Source: Prionace glauca (Eukaryota; Chordata; Chondrichthyes; Carcharhiniformes; Carcharhinidae). From it: 64,000 bases of DNA. The stretch is taken from positions 106,108,515-106,172,514 of the forward strand of contig CM075729.1 in NCBI GenBank assembly GCA_037974335.1, given 5' to 3'. Position 1 is the first letter of the stretch; each line of letters begins with the position of its first letter. Below are positions 1 through 8,941 of the stretch, piece by piece. The notes under the pieces were generated by a model that was not told where the DNA came from, did no database searches, and was given only the letters and a program-made list of their open reading frames with translations. Position numbers and translations under genes: made by a program.

Positions 1-1138
1 CACAAGCCTTTGAAGGTGGCAACACAGGTGGAGAAGGTTGCGAAGAAAGCTTATGGTATGCTAGCCTTTATAGGAAGGGGAATAGAGTACAAGAGCTGGA
101 GTCTAATGCTACAGTTGTACAGAACATTGGTTAGGCCGCATATGGAGTACTGCGTCCAGTTCTGGTCACCTTACTACCGGAAGGACGTGGAGACCCTGGA
201 GAGAGTGCAGAGGAGGTTTACCAGGATGTTGCCTGGTATGGAAGGACTGGGGTATGAGGAAAGAGTGGGTAAATTGGGGCTCTTTTCCTTAGAAAGAGGA
301 AGATTGTGGGGGGATCTAATAGAAGTGTATAAGATTATGAAGGGTATAGATAGAGTAAACAGTGGCAGGCTTTTTCCTAGATTGGAGACAAATATCACAA
401 GGGGGCACGGGCTTAGGATGAGGGGAGGGCGAGGTATAATTTGGATGCTGGAGGGAGGTTTCTCACACAGAGGGTTGTTGGGGTATGGAATGCACTGCCA
501 AGTAAGGTGGTGGAGGCAGGCATGCTGGACTTGTTTAAGGTTTACTTAGATAGACACATGAGCGAAATAGGGATGGAGGGTTATAGGAGACTGTTTTAAA
601 TAAGGATCAGAGCCTCGGGACGTTCCTGGAAATCAACTGTTACATGTTGTTGATGTTTTTCTCTTTTACTCCACAAGTGTGTTGGTCCACCTTGTTGTCT
701 AACGAGAGGCATGCAAACGGTGGGTCGTGCATGGGCTGCTCTTGGATGTTTCGAGAGTGGCCTAGTACTTCATGTTGTTTGTGTACGCTTAAACTGGACC
801 AGCTGATGGGCACCATGACAGCTCAGTGACTAGCACTGCTGGCTGTGCAGACACATGGATTTGGGCCAGTGTCTGTGGGAGTTTGTGCATTCTCCCTGTG
901 GTTGCGTGGGTTTTCTCCGGGTGCTCCAGTTTCATCCCACACCACAGCTGTTAGGCTGATTGGTGCAACAAATTGTCCCTAAATTATTCTCCCCTGAATC
1001 TGGTTTCAATGTGGGTGCCATAAGCATAGACATGGGTCAAGGGTAGAAGAGGAAAGGCACAATGTTAAAATGGCAGCACAGGCTCGTTGGGCCGAAGGGC
1101 CTGTTTCCCGTGCTGTGTTGTTCTTTGTTCTTGGTAGG
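1..1138 (+). mobile_element. CR1-B-like LINE, 3' part, cut by window edge
   Basis: The window opens inside the reverse-transcriptase C-terminal region of a CR1-clade LINE. The frame from 10 encodes the typical tail of CR1 ORF2 (LVRPHMEYCVQFWSP, then LERVQRRFTRMLPGM). The frame shifts near 437; the expected end (FKVYLDRHMSEIGMEGY) lies in another frame, ending near 598. A ~540-bp 3' UTR follows that matches the 3' UTR of the nearly complete CR1-B at 14.85-19.4 kb, including a V-SINE-like core at about 860-950. The element ends in a short TTCTTTG repeat near 1130. It is clearly decayed relative to the 15-kb copy. Confidence 0.85.
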
Positions 1139-1167
1139 ATTCAGACTTGTGTGGCACCAGGGCAGCA

Positions 1168-1720
1168 TTACCGTGTGCCACAGAGTGAGTCATCACCACC
1201 CTCCTGCCTGGACCAAGGACTCGCTAGCATGCCCAGCCCACTCCCATCACCCTGGTCTGATACCATTTGGACCCTTGTCCTCCTCCAGCCATCCCGGCAG
1301 CCTGAACTGGTCCTGAAAGAGTCCGGGGATGTCCGAACTCCGGAGGATGGAGCTGTTGTGGACACTCCCTGGGTGTTGTACACACAGTGCATGATATTCA
1401 GCCTGTGGTCACGGACAATCTGCACATTTAGGAAGTGGAACCCCTTCTTATTGATGAAGTGCATTCCCTGATCATGTGGGATCCACTGGATAACGTGAAT
1501 GCCATCTACAGCCCTCTGCACATGGGGCAGTGCAGTGATGGTGGTCAAGCTGCAGTCCAGGCTTCCTGTTGGGCCTGGCCCATGTTGAAGTGGATGTAAT
1601 TGGCTGGATTCCTGGAAGGACCTGGTGGTGTAGAAGTTGAGGGCACCGTGACCATCACTGCCACCGGGAGTGGGTGTCCTCCTGTGCCTCGAGTTACCAG
1701 GTCTGAGGAGCTGAAACAGG
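1168..1720 (-). pseudogene. PIF/Harbinger transposase remnant
   Basis: A minus-strand open frame contains two stretches typical of Harbinger (HARBI1-like) DDE transposases: ALNFYTTRSFQ, matching the ALxFYAxGSFQ motif, and about 60 residues later AVDGIHV followed by FINKKGFHFLNVQIVRD, matching the (A/V)(I/V)DGTHV...NRKGFHSxNVQxxCD core around the first catalytic Asp. The frame drifts away from the family on both sides, so this is a broken copy of a plain DNA transposon rather than a host gene. I could not find its terminal inverted repeats. Sequence from about 1720 to 2390 has no other recognisable content and may be more of the same element. Confidence 0.75.
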
Positions 1721-2394
1721 TGCCACACTGTCTCCGTACTTAGACAGAGCCAGCAGCATCGTGTGGCTTCCATCATCCCTGCAAAACATCTACAACTCCT
1801 GTACACCCTGAGCCTCCACCTCCTCCTTCCCCTGCCCCCCTCCCCTGTGGCAGGATGTGCTGCCATGTCCTGGCGCTGACCGGCAGCCCCCTGCCCTCCT
1901 GCTGTGGCTTCTGCCTTCTGGCACGCAGGGTGGGCACAGGTATGGGATGCCAGGCTACCCATTGCGGACCCTTGAAGCTTGGGTATGAGTGCTATCACCG
2001 CAGTGCCTTCCAGGTATTACAGACAGACAGGGCAGGGCAGCCTCGTGACCATCACAGGATGGGTTCCCATCGCAGGCAGCAGTGCAGAGTCCAGGCAGTG
2101 TGAAGAGCCGTGTTAACAACTGCACAGCTCCCGTGCTTGGAGCAGCAGCTGACAGAGCTGCTGTCTGTTACTGTTAGTGGGGCCTGGGATACAAGATCTG
2201 GTGTCAGCCGCAGTGTCTGTCCAGCAGACAGACAGTAAAACAAACAGGTTAATATTTGTGGGTTGGTGATGAACATCATGTGACACCCTTCGGGGGTCTC
2301 TGTGTAGCCAGGGGCAATGTGTGCACCATGAACCTGCTGCAAATGGTGACTCCCAGCACTGGTTCCCCCAGGGGAGGTGCTGGTGTAGTGGCAT
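1721..2394. other. unassigned stretch, possibly Harbinger flank
   Basis: No gene or known repeat recognised. Open frames here have no family resemblance. Position next to the Harbinger remnant suggests element-derived sequence, but this is inference only. Confidence 0.3.
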
Positions 2395-2715
2395 TGCTGC
2401 TGGACTAATCCAGAGACCCAGGGGAATACTCTGGGTACCTGGATTCGAATCCCACCATGGCAGATGGTGAAATTTGAATTCAATAGAAGTCTGGAATTAA
2501 AAATCTATTGGTGACCATGAAACTGCAATCTATTGTCACAAATACCCATCTTGTTCACTAATGTCCTTTAGGAAAGAAAATCTCCCATCTTTACCTGGTC
2601 TGGCCTACATGTGACTCCAGACCCACAGCAATGTGGTTGAGTCTTAAATGCTCTGAGGAATGGGTAATAAACGCTGGCCCAGCCACTGACACCCACATCC
2701 CATGAACAAATCAAA
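2395..2715 (+). mobile_element. tRNA-derived SINE with LINE-type tail
   Basis: A tRNA-like head carries a B-box (GGATTCGAATCC) at about 2442. A body common in shark DNA follows (CTGGTCTGGCCTACATGTGACTCCAG), then a tail ATGGGTAATAAACGCTGG. The tail matches, in the same sense, the 3' end of the LINE at 28.26-30.6 kb (CCAGCATTTATTGCCCATCC on the plus strand there), so this SINE probably borrows that LINE's machinery. Minus-strand partial copies lie at 36.35 and 53.65 kb. Confidence 0.8.
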
Positions 2716-2848
2716 AAGCCCCCCACCCCATCCCAGCAACAGTGCAGCACCTGAGTATCCGGTGCCCCCTCCCCCTGAACTCCAGGGGCTGCCGCTCAAT
2801 GGGAATTACCTCCTCACCCTCCTTCACTATTGCTGCCCCAGGCCCAGA

Positions 2849-2888
2849 CTTTTATAAACTATCTGTGATTCATGCTGGAGTGACGTCA
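2849..2888 (-). promoter_or_regulatory. CRE plus TATA box, orphan promoter-like
   Basis: On the minus strand a perfect CRE, TGACGTCA (2881-2888), is followed 24 bp later by TATAAAAG (2849-2856). The DNA upstream on that strand is C-rich, pyrimidine-biased and GC-rich. Spacing and order fit a core promoter firing toward lower coordinates, with a start near 2820. The only thing downstream is a SINE from 2715, so any original gene body has been lost or lies beyond the repeats. Confidence 0.45.
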
Positions 2889-3084
2889 CGCTGGAGAGGA
2901 GGGGAAGGTACGGGAGGGGGAAAAGGGCCGGGCCAAACTCTAATGATATGTAAACCTATTCAAATGCATGGAAATTGACATCCTGCCGGAAAAAATGGCC
3001 TGGGAGAATCCCGAACCGACTGACACCAGGCGCAAATTCGATTGTTTGGATCGCAGCCTATTTCCTTCCCCTGATACATCAACC

Positions 3085-3402
3085 AACCAGTGCAGCAGGG
3101 TGGAGAGATCACAGCATCAAGGACCCAGGTTCAATTCCTGGCTTGGGTCACTGTCTGTGTGGAATTTGCATGTTCTCCCCGGGTGTGCATGGGTTTCCTC
3201 CGGGTGCTCCGGTTTCCTCTCACAGACTGAAATGTGCAGGTTAGTGAATGGCCATGGTAAATTGCCCTTTAGTGTCAGGGGTACTCGCCAGGATAAATGC
3301 CTGGGGTTATGGGGATAGGGCCTGTGTGGACTGTGATCGGTGTAGACTTGATGGGCTGAATGGCCTCCCTCTACACTGTAGGGATTCTATGATGCTATGA
3401 GG
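3085..3402 (+). mobile_element. V-SINE (HE1-like)
   Basis: tRNA-like head with B-box GGTTCAATTCC near 3128, then the V-SINE central domain (TGTGTGGAATTTGCATGTTCTCCCC and GGGTTTCCTCCGGGTGCTCC), then a CR1-type tail ending GGATTCTATGATGCTATGA. All three modules are present in order. Confidence 0.9.
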
Positions 3403-3982
3403 GAGATGGACAATCCAGAGCAGGATCTCCACTGAACTTCACAGAGCTTTGTAATCCCCCTTTATACATGGTTACGAGTATACCCTCAGTTTGGAAAAGT
3501 CTAGGAATCACCAGGCAGGAATATTCCGATTTAAATTTCACTCCCAGCTGTAGCGGCCTGGAAACACTCTCACCTCTGACTCAGAATGTTCCGGATTGAA
3601 GCTCCCATTGCAGAGACTGGGCTGCACACACAGTGTATTACTGACAGAATGCTGCACTGTCAGAGGATCAGTCCTGAGGGAGAACTTTCCTCACAGATTA
3701 ATGTAATAGATCCCGGGACAGAGCCGGATGATCATAAACTGGATCAATACTGATTCCTGAGGCAACATCATTCATGTCGATTGTCTAATCAGAGTTTCCT
3801 GCACCATAACAGTGAGGAGACTAGAAAAGGTATTTCATTGGCTGGAAAGAGATTTGGTGCATCCTGGTGTTGTGAAGTCTTCCTGTATCTGCTTTCTCTC
3901 TCACACCTTTTGTCAAAATACATCAGTAACTTTGCAATCTAACATCACTGCTCCCAAATCAAAGTACGGATTTTAATTTGTT
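3403..3982. other. class I 5'-flank-like fragment and unassigned DNA
   Basis: 3403-3475 resembles 24497-24570 and 46840-46910, which lie downstream of the class I leader exons (shared GGGAGATGGACAATCCAGAG), so it is probably another relic of the class I duplicon. A single diverged unit of the 33-bp repeat found at 56.2 kb (ATGCTGCACTGTCAGAGGATC) lies near 3650. Nothing else recognised. Confidence 0.45.
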
Positions 3983-4138
3983 GAGAACCAGGAGCAGGAG
4001 TTGGCCATCTGGTCCCTCAAGCCTGTTCCGCCATTCAATAAGATCATGGCCAATCTTCTTGTGGACTCAACTCCACTTACCCGCCCGCTCACCCTTAATT
4101 CCTTATCTGTTCAAAAATGTATCTATCCTTGCCTTAAG

Positions 4139-4465
4139 CAGGGCACATAGCACTGCTGCTTCACAGCCCCAGGGACCTGAGTTTGATTCCCGGCTTGGGT
4201 CACTGTCTGTGTGGAGTTTGCACATACTCCTCGTGTGTGCGTGGTTTTCCTCCAGGAACTCCGGTTTCCTCCCACAGTCCAATAATGTACGGGTTAGGTT
4301 GATTGGCCCGGCTAAAATTGCCCTTAGTGTCCTGAGGTGTGTAGGTTAGAGGGATTAGTGGGCAAATATGTAGGGATATGGGACTGGGGCCTGGGTGGGA
4401 TTGTGGTCGGTGCAGACTCGATGGACTGAATGGCCTCTTTCTGCACTGTAGGGTTTCTATGATTA
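4139..4465 (+). mobile_element. V-SINE inserted in old CR1
   Basis: Head with B-box GTTTGATTCCC, V-domain (GTGTGGAGTTTGCACATACTCC, CTCCGGTTTCCTCCCACAGTCC) and CR1-type tail ending TTTCTATGATT. The flanking minus-strand CR1 sequence is continuous across it. Opposite orientation to its host element. Confidence 0.88.
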
Positions 4466-5449
4466 AAAACTTTCAATGAGGTAGCATCAACTGCTTCACT
4501 GGGCAGGGAATTCCACAGATTCACAACGCTTTGTGTGAAGAAGTTCCTCCTCAACTCAGTCCTAAATAGGTTTCCCCTCGTTTTGAGGTTATGCCCCCCA
4601 GTGGAATCAACTTCCTTGCTTCTATCTTATCTATTCCCTTCATAAACTTAGATGTTTCTATAACATCTTCTGAATACCAGTGAGTATAGACCCAGTCTAC
4701 TCAGTGTCTCCTCATAAGCCAAACCTCTCAACTCCAGAATCAACCTCGTGAATCTTCTCTGCATCCCCTCCAGTGCCAGTATATCCTTTCCCAAGTAAGG
4801 AGACCAAAACTGTACATAGTACTCCAGATGTGGCCTCACCAACACCTTATACAGCTACAACACAACCTCGCTGTTTTTAAACTCCATCCCTCTGGCAATG
4901 AAGGACAAAAGTCCATTTACCTTTTTAATTACCTGCTGTACCTGCAAATCAACTCCTTCAGATTCCTGCACAAGGACACCCAGGTCCCTCTGCACAGCAG
5001 CATGCTGCAATTTTTTACCATTTAAATAATAATCCATTTTGCTGTTATTCCACCAAAATGGGTGACCTCACATTTACCAACATTGTCCTCCATCTGCCAG
5101 ACCCTTGCCCACTCACTTAGATTATCTATATCCCTTTACAGACTTTCAGCACCCCCTGCACACTTTGCTCTTCCACCCATCTTACTGTCATCTGCGAATT
5201 CTGACACACTACATGGTCCCCAACTCCAAATCATCTATGTGAATTGTAAACAATTGCAGTCCCAACACTGATCCCTGAGGCACACCACTAGTCACTGATC
5301 ACCAGAAAAACACCCATTTAGACCCACTCTTTGCTTTCTGTTTGTAAACATAAGAACATAAGAACATAAGAAATAGGAGCAGGAGTAGGCCATCTGGCCC
5401 TTCGAGCCTGCCCCGCCATTCAATAAGATCATGGCTGATCTGTCGTGAC

Positions 5450-8359
5450 TCAGCTCCACCTTCCCGCCCTCTCCCCATAACCCTTAATCCCTTCTCTTAT
5501 CAAAAACCCATCAACCCGTTTCTTAAAAATATTTAGCGAGGCAGCCTCCACCACTTCAACGGGCAGAGAATTCCAGAGATTCACCACCCTTTGAGTGAAG
5601 AAGTTCCTCCTCAACTCTGTTCTAAACCGCCCCCCCTTTATCTTGAGGCTGTGCCCCCTAGTCCTACTGTCTTTTTTGAGCGGGAACAGTCTCTCCACCT
5701 CTATCCTATCCATCCCATTCATCATCTTATACGTCTCAATGAGATCTCCCCTCATTCTTCTAAACTCTAACGAGTACAAGCCTAGTTTATTCAGCCTCTC
5801 CTCATAGCTCAATCCCCTCAACTCCGGTATCAGCCGAGTAAACCTCCTCTGCACTCCCTCCAGGGCCAAAATATCCTTGCGCAGGTGCGGCGCCCAAAAC
5901 TGCACACAGTACTCCAGCTGCGGCCTCACCAATGCCCTATACAGCTGCAGCAAGATCTCCCTACTTTTATATTCAATCCCCTTCGCTATGAAGACCAGCA
6001 TCCCATTCGCCTTCCTGACCACCTGCTGCACCTGCAAGCTGGGTTTTTGCGACTCATGCACAAGGACCCCGAGGTCCCTCTGCATCGTCGCCTGCTGCAG
6101 TTTTTCGCCCCGTAAGTAATAGTCCTTCCTACCATTCCTCCTACCAAAGTGGACCACCTCACACTTGCCAACATTAAATTCCATTTGCCATTTCCTGGCC
6201 CATTCGCCCAGCCTATCTAGATCCTTCTGCAGACTCTCCACACCCTCCGCACAATTTGCCTTTCCCCCAATCTTGGTGTCATCAGCAAATTTCGACACCC
6301 TGCACTCGGTTCCCTCCTCCAGATCATCTATATAAATGGTAAATAGCTGAGGCCCCAGCACCGACCCCTGGGGCACCCCACTAGTCACCAACCGCCAATC
6401 CGAATAGCATCCATTGACCCCCACTCTCTGCCTCCTATTTGACAACCAATCCTCTATCCATGCTAACACCCTACCCCCAACTCCATGTCCCCTGACCTTC
6501 TGCAATAACCTCTTGTGAGGTACCTTGTCAAACGCCTTCTGAAAATCCAGAAAGACCACATCCACCGGCTCTCCTCCATCCACTGCCCGAGACACATCCT
6601 CATAGAACTCCAGTAAATTTGTCAGACACGACTTCCCTTTAATGAAACCGTGTTGCGTCCGCCCTATCAAGCAATTCCCCTTAAGATGCCTCGCTATTTC
6701 CTCCTTAATGACGGTTTCTAACATTTTACCTACCACAGACGTTAAACTAACCGGCCTATAATTCCCCGCCTTTTGCCTGGCACCCTTCTTAAACAACGGC
6801 GTAACATTAGCCGTTTTCCAATCTTCCGGCACTTCCCCGGAATCCAGCGACGTCTGGAAAATAACCACCAAGGCATCCACTATAACCTCCGCCATTTCTT
6901 TCAGAACCCTCGGATGCATTCCATCCGGTCCTGGGGACTTGTCCACAATCAGCCCCTCCAGTCTGTCGAGCATCACCTCTCTAGTAACAGTAATGTCATT
7001 AAGACCCTCCATTCCTACCACCTTTCCATCGCTAACACCCGGCAAATTATTCACGTCCTCCTCCGTGAAGACAGAAACAAAGAAGTTATTCAAGACCTTA
7101 GCCATATCCCTATCCCCTACCACTAGCTCCCCTTTCTCATCCTCTAAAGGACCAACGTTTACCCTAGCCAGCCTCTTCCTTTTTATATATTTATAAAAAC
7201 TCTTGCTATCCTTTTTTATATTAAGTGCTAGCCCAGCCTCATAGCTTCTCCTACCCTCCTTTATCAATTTCTTTGTCAATCTTTGTTGACATTTAAACCT
7301 TTCCCAATCCTCTTCTCGCCCACTGCTCTTAGCTACTCTAAACTCCTCCGCTTTTAATTTAACACTTTCCTTCACCTCCTTCGTTATCCACGGCTTATTA
7401 CCTCTCCTCCTACTGTCCTTTTTAACCATCGGAATAAATTTCTGCTGAGCACCAAGAAAGATCTCCTTAAAGATCCTCCACTGCTCCTCAGCAGACCTAC
7501 CTTCCAACGCGTTCCCCCAGTCCACATTCGCCAATTCTTCTCTCATCCTACCATACTCCCCTCTATTCAAACAAAGGACGCGTGTCTGGGAACCCACTTT
7601 CTCCTCCTCCATCTGCACCAGAAACTCCACCATACAATGATCACTCTCTCCAAGAGGATCCTTCACCGCAAGGTCCCTAATTCTACCCACCTCATTACAT
7701 AGCACCAGATTCAAGATAGCTCGCTCCCTCGTCGGCTCCAACACACACTGTTCAAGGAAATTATCCCGGCAGCATTCCAAGAACTCCTCCTCGAGCCTAC
7801 CTCGTCCAACATGGGTCGACCAATCAATATGCAGATTGAAATCTCCCATAACTACTGCCGTCCCATTCCTGCACGCTGCACTTATTTGCGCGTTAACAGC
7901 CCGCCCCACCTCCAGATCATTATTCGGGGGCCTATAGACGACACCCACTAGCGTCTTCCTCCCTTTTCTGTTCCTAATCTCCACCCACAACGATTCCACT
8001 TTCTGCTCCTTGGCTCCGATATCATCCCTTGCTACCACCTTGATACTATCCTTAATCAGCAGAGCTACGCCACCCCCTCTTTCCTCCTGCCTATCCTTCC
8101 TAAACACTTGATAACCCTGTACATTCATCTCCCAGTCCCTGTCACCTTGCAGCCACGTCTCTGTAATGGCCACCAGATCGTATCCATTTGTGTCGATCTG
8201 CGCCATCAGCTCATCCACTTTATTCCGAATACTTCGTGCATTCAGATAAAGCGCTTTCATCCCAGCCTTCACCTGGACCCTACTTGCCGTAACGCCACCA
8301 ATTGGGACATCCTTGGCCTCTTCCCTTACCTGTACCCTATCCTTAACTTTAAACCTCAT
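5450..8359 (-). CDS. CR1-A ORF2: endonuclease-reverse transcriptase
   Basis: Encodes the enzyme that nicks target DNA and copies the LINE RNA at the nick. About 969 residues from the first ATG (8357-8359); the frame stays open upstream to the ORF1 stop. The N-terminal AP-type endonuclease shows LYLNARSIRNKVDEL, ITETWLQGD, VYRPPNND, GDFNLHIDWS and GESDHCMVEF. The RT follows with [70 protein letters not shown] and the catalytic [10 protein letters not shown]. The C-terminal part, ending in FFTQRVVNLWNSLP, is complete. No stop or frameshift seen, so it could be functional if transcribed. Codons and motifs match the CR1 clade, not L1 or RTE. How it is translated is unclear, because the only nearby ATG lies 11 codons after the ORF1 stop, beyond a run of 12 G. 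Confidence 0.93.
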   Translation of the reverse strand: MRFKVKDRVQVREEAKDVPIGGVTASRVQVKAGMKALYLNARSIRNKVDELMAQIDTNGYDLVAITETWLQGDRDWEMNVQGYQVFRKDRQEERGGGVALLIKDSIKVVARDDIGAKEQKVESLWVEIRNRKGRKTLVGVVYRPPNNDLEVGRAVNAQISAACRNGTAVVMGDFNLHIDWSTHVGRGRLEEEFLECCRDNFLEQCVLEPTRERAILNLVLCNEVGRIRDLAVKDPLGESDHCMVEFLVQMEEEKVGSQTRVLCLNRGEYGRMREELANVDWGNALEGRSAEEQWRIFKEIFLGAQQKFIPMVKKDSRRRGNKPWITKEVKESVKLKAEEFRVAKSSGREEDWERFKCQQRLTKKLIKEGRRSYEAGLALNIKKDSKSFYKYIKRKRLARVNVGPLEDEKGELVVGDRDMAKVLNNFFVSVFTEEDVNNLPGVSDGKVVGMEGLNDITVTREVMLDRLEGLIVDKSPGPDGMHPRVLKEMAEVIVDALVVIFQTSLDSGEVPEDWKTANVTPLFKKGARQKAGNYRPVSLTSVVGKMLETVIKEEIARHLKGNCLIGRTQHGFIKGKSCLTNLLEFYEDVSRAVDGGEPVDVVFLDFQKAFDKVPHKRLLQKVRGHGVGGRVLAWIEDWLSNRRQRVGVNGCYSDWRLVTSGVPQGSVLGPQLFTIYIDDLEEGTECRVSKFADDTKIGGKANCAEGVESLQKDLDRLGEWARKWQMEFNVGKCEVVHFGRRNGRKDYYLRGEKLQQATMQRDLGVLVHESQKPSLQVQQVVRKANGMLVFIAKGIEYKSREILLQLYRALVRPQLEYCVQFWAPHLRKDILALEGVQRRFTRLIPELRGLSYEERLNKLGLYSLEFRRMRGDLIETYKMMNGMDRIEVERLFPLKKDSRTRGHSLKIKGGRFRTELRRNFFTQRVVNLWNSLPVEVVEAASLNIFKKRVDGFLIREGIKGYGERAGRWS

Positions 8360-8392
8360 AGCGTCACCTACCCTCGCACCCCCCCCCCCCAA

Positions 8393-8402
8393 TTAGTTTA
8401 AA
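8393..8402 (-). promoter_or_regulatory. candidate -1 frameshift heptamer at ORF1 end (CR1-A)
   Basis: Minus strand reads GCT TTA AAC TAA: a T_TTA_AAC heptamer in the canonical phase, directly followed by the ORF1 stop and then TTGGGGGGGGGGGG. With 12 G in the run ORF2 is in frame 0. With 11 G it would be in the -1 frame from the heptamer. Confidence 0.5.
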
Positions 8403-8941
8403 GCCTTGTCTACAGTCCTCTTTACTCGATTCGCCAGCACTCTGGTCCCAGCATGATTCAGACCAACCCCATCCTGCCCGAACAGGTCCCACCTACCCCA
8501 ATACTGGTGCCAATGCCCCATAAATTCGAACCCATTCCTCCCACACCAATCCCTGAGCCACCCATTTACTTCCTTTATCCTGTCAACCCTACGCCCGTCT
8601 GCCCTCGGTTCAGGCAGTAGCCCAGAGATAACCACCTTGTCGGTTCTACTTTTTAATTCCATTCCCAGCTTCTCATACTCCCTTCCCAGATCCTCAGTCC
8701 GCATTTTGCCTACGTCGCCGGCACCCACATGTACTACAACAACTGGGTTCTCACCCTCCCACTCCAGATTCCTCTGCAGCCCAGCTGCGACATCCTGTAC
8801 CCGAGCACCAGGCAGACAACACACCCTTCTGTGCACTTTGTCATTGTGACAAAGGACAGTGTCAATACCCTTCACCCCACTATCCCCAATCACTACTACG
8901 TTCCTTTTCCCCTTCTCTTTGCCTATGTCCTGCTGCATCAC
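8393..8941 (-). CDS. CR1-A ORF1 C-terminal part: SGNH esterase-like domain
   Basis: A 182-residue frame matching the esterase domain of CR1 ORF1 proteins, thought to help RNP handling. Visible SGNH blocks: VVVIGDSGVKGID (block I with the nucleophile Ser in GDS), VHVGAGDVGK (block III, where GTND is usual) and DGVGLNHAGTRVLA (block V, where DGxH is usual; His is replaced by Gly). An upstream 62-residue frame (8938-9126) is offset and probably represents decayed or truncated N-terminal coding. It ends KALN-stop, on the sequence GCT TTA AAC TAA. ORF2 follows at once in the same frame in this copy. Confidence 0.85.
   Translation of the reverse strand: MMQQDIGKEKGKRNVVVIGDSGVKGIDTVLCHNDKVHRRVCCLPGARVQDVAAGLQRNLEWEGENPVVVVHVGAGDVGKMRTEDLGREYEKLGMELKSRTDKVVISGLLPEPRADGRRVDRIKEVNGWLRDWCGRNGFEFMGHWHQYWGRWDLFGQDGVGLNHAGTRVLANRVKRTVDKALN

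Noticed and set aside
1168-1998. Host HARBI1-like gene
   Set aside because: Only the central motifs match; flanks lose similarity and there is no splice structure, so a transposon remnant is simpler.
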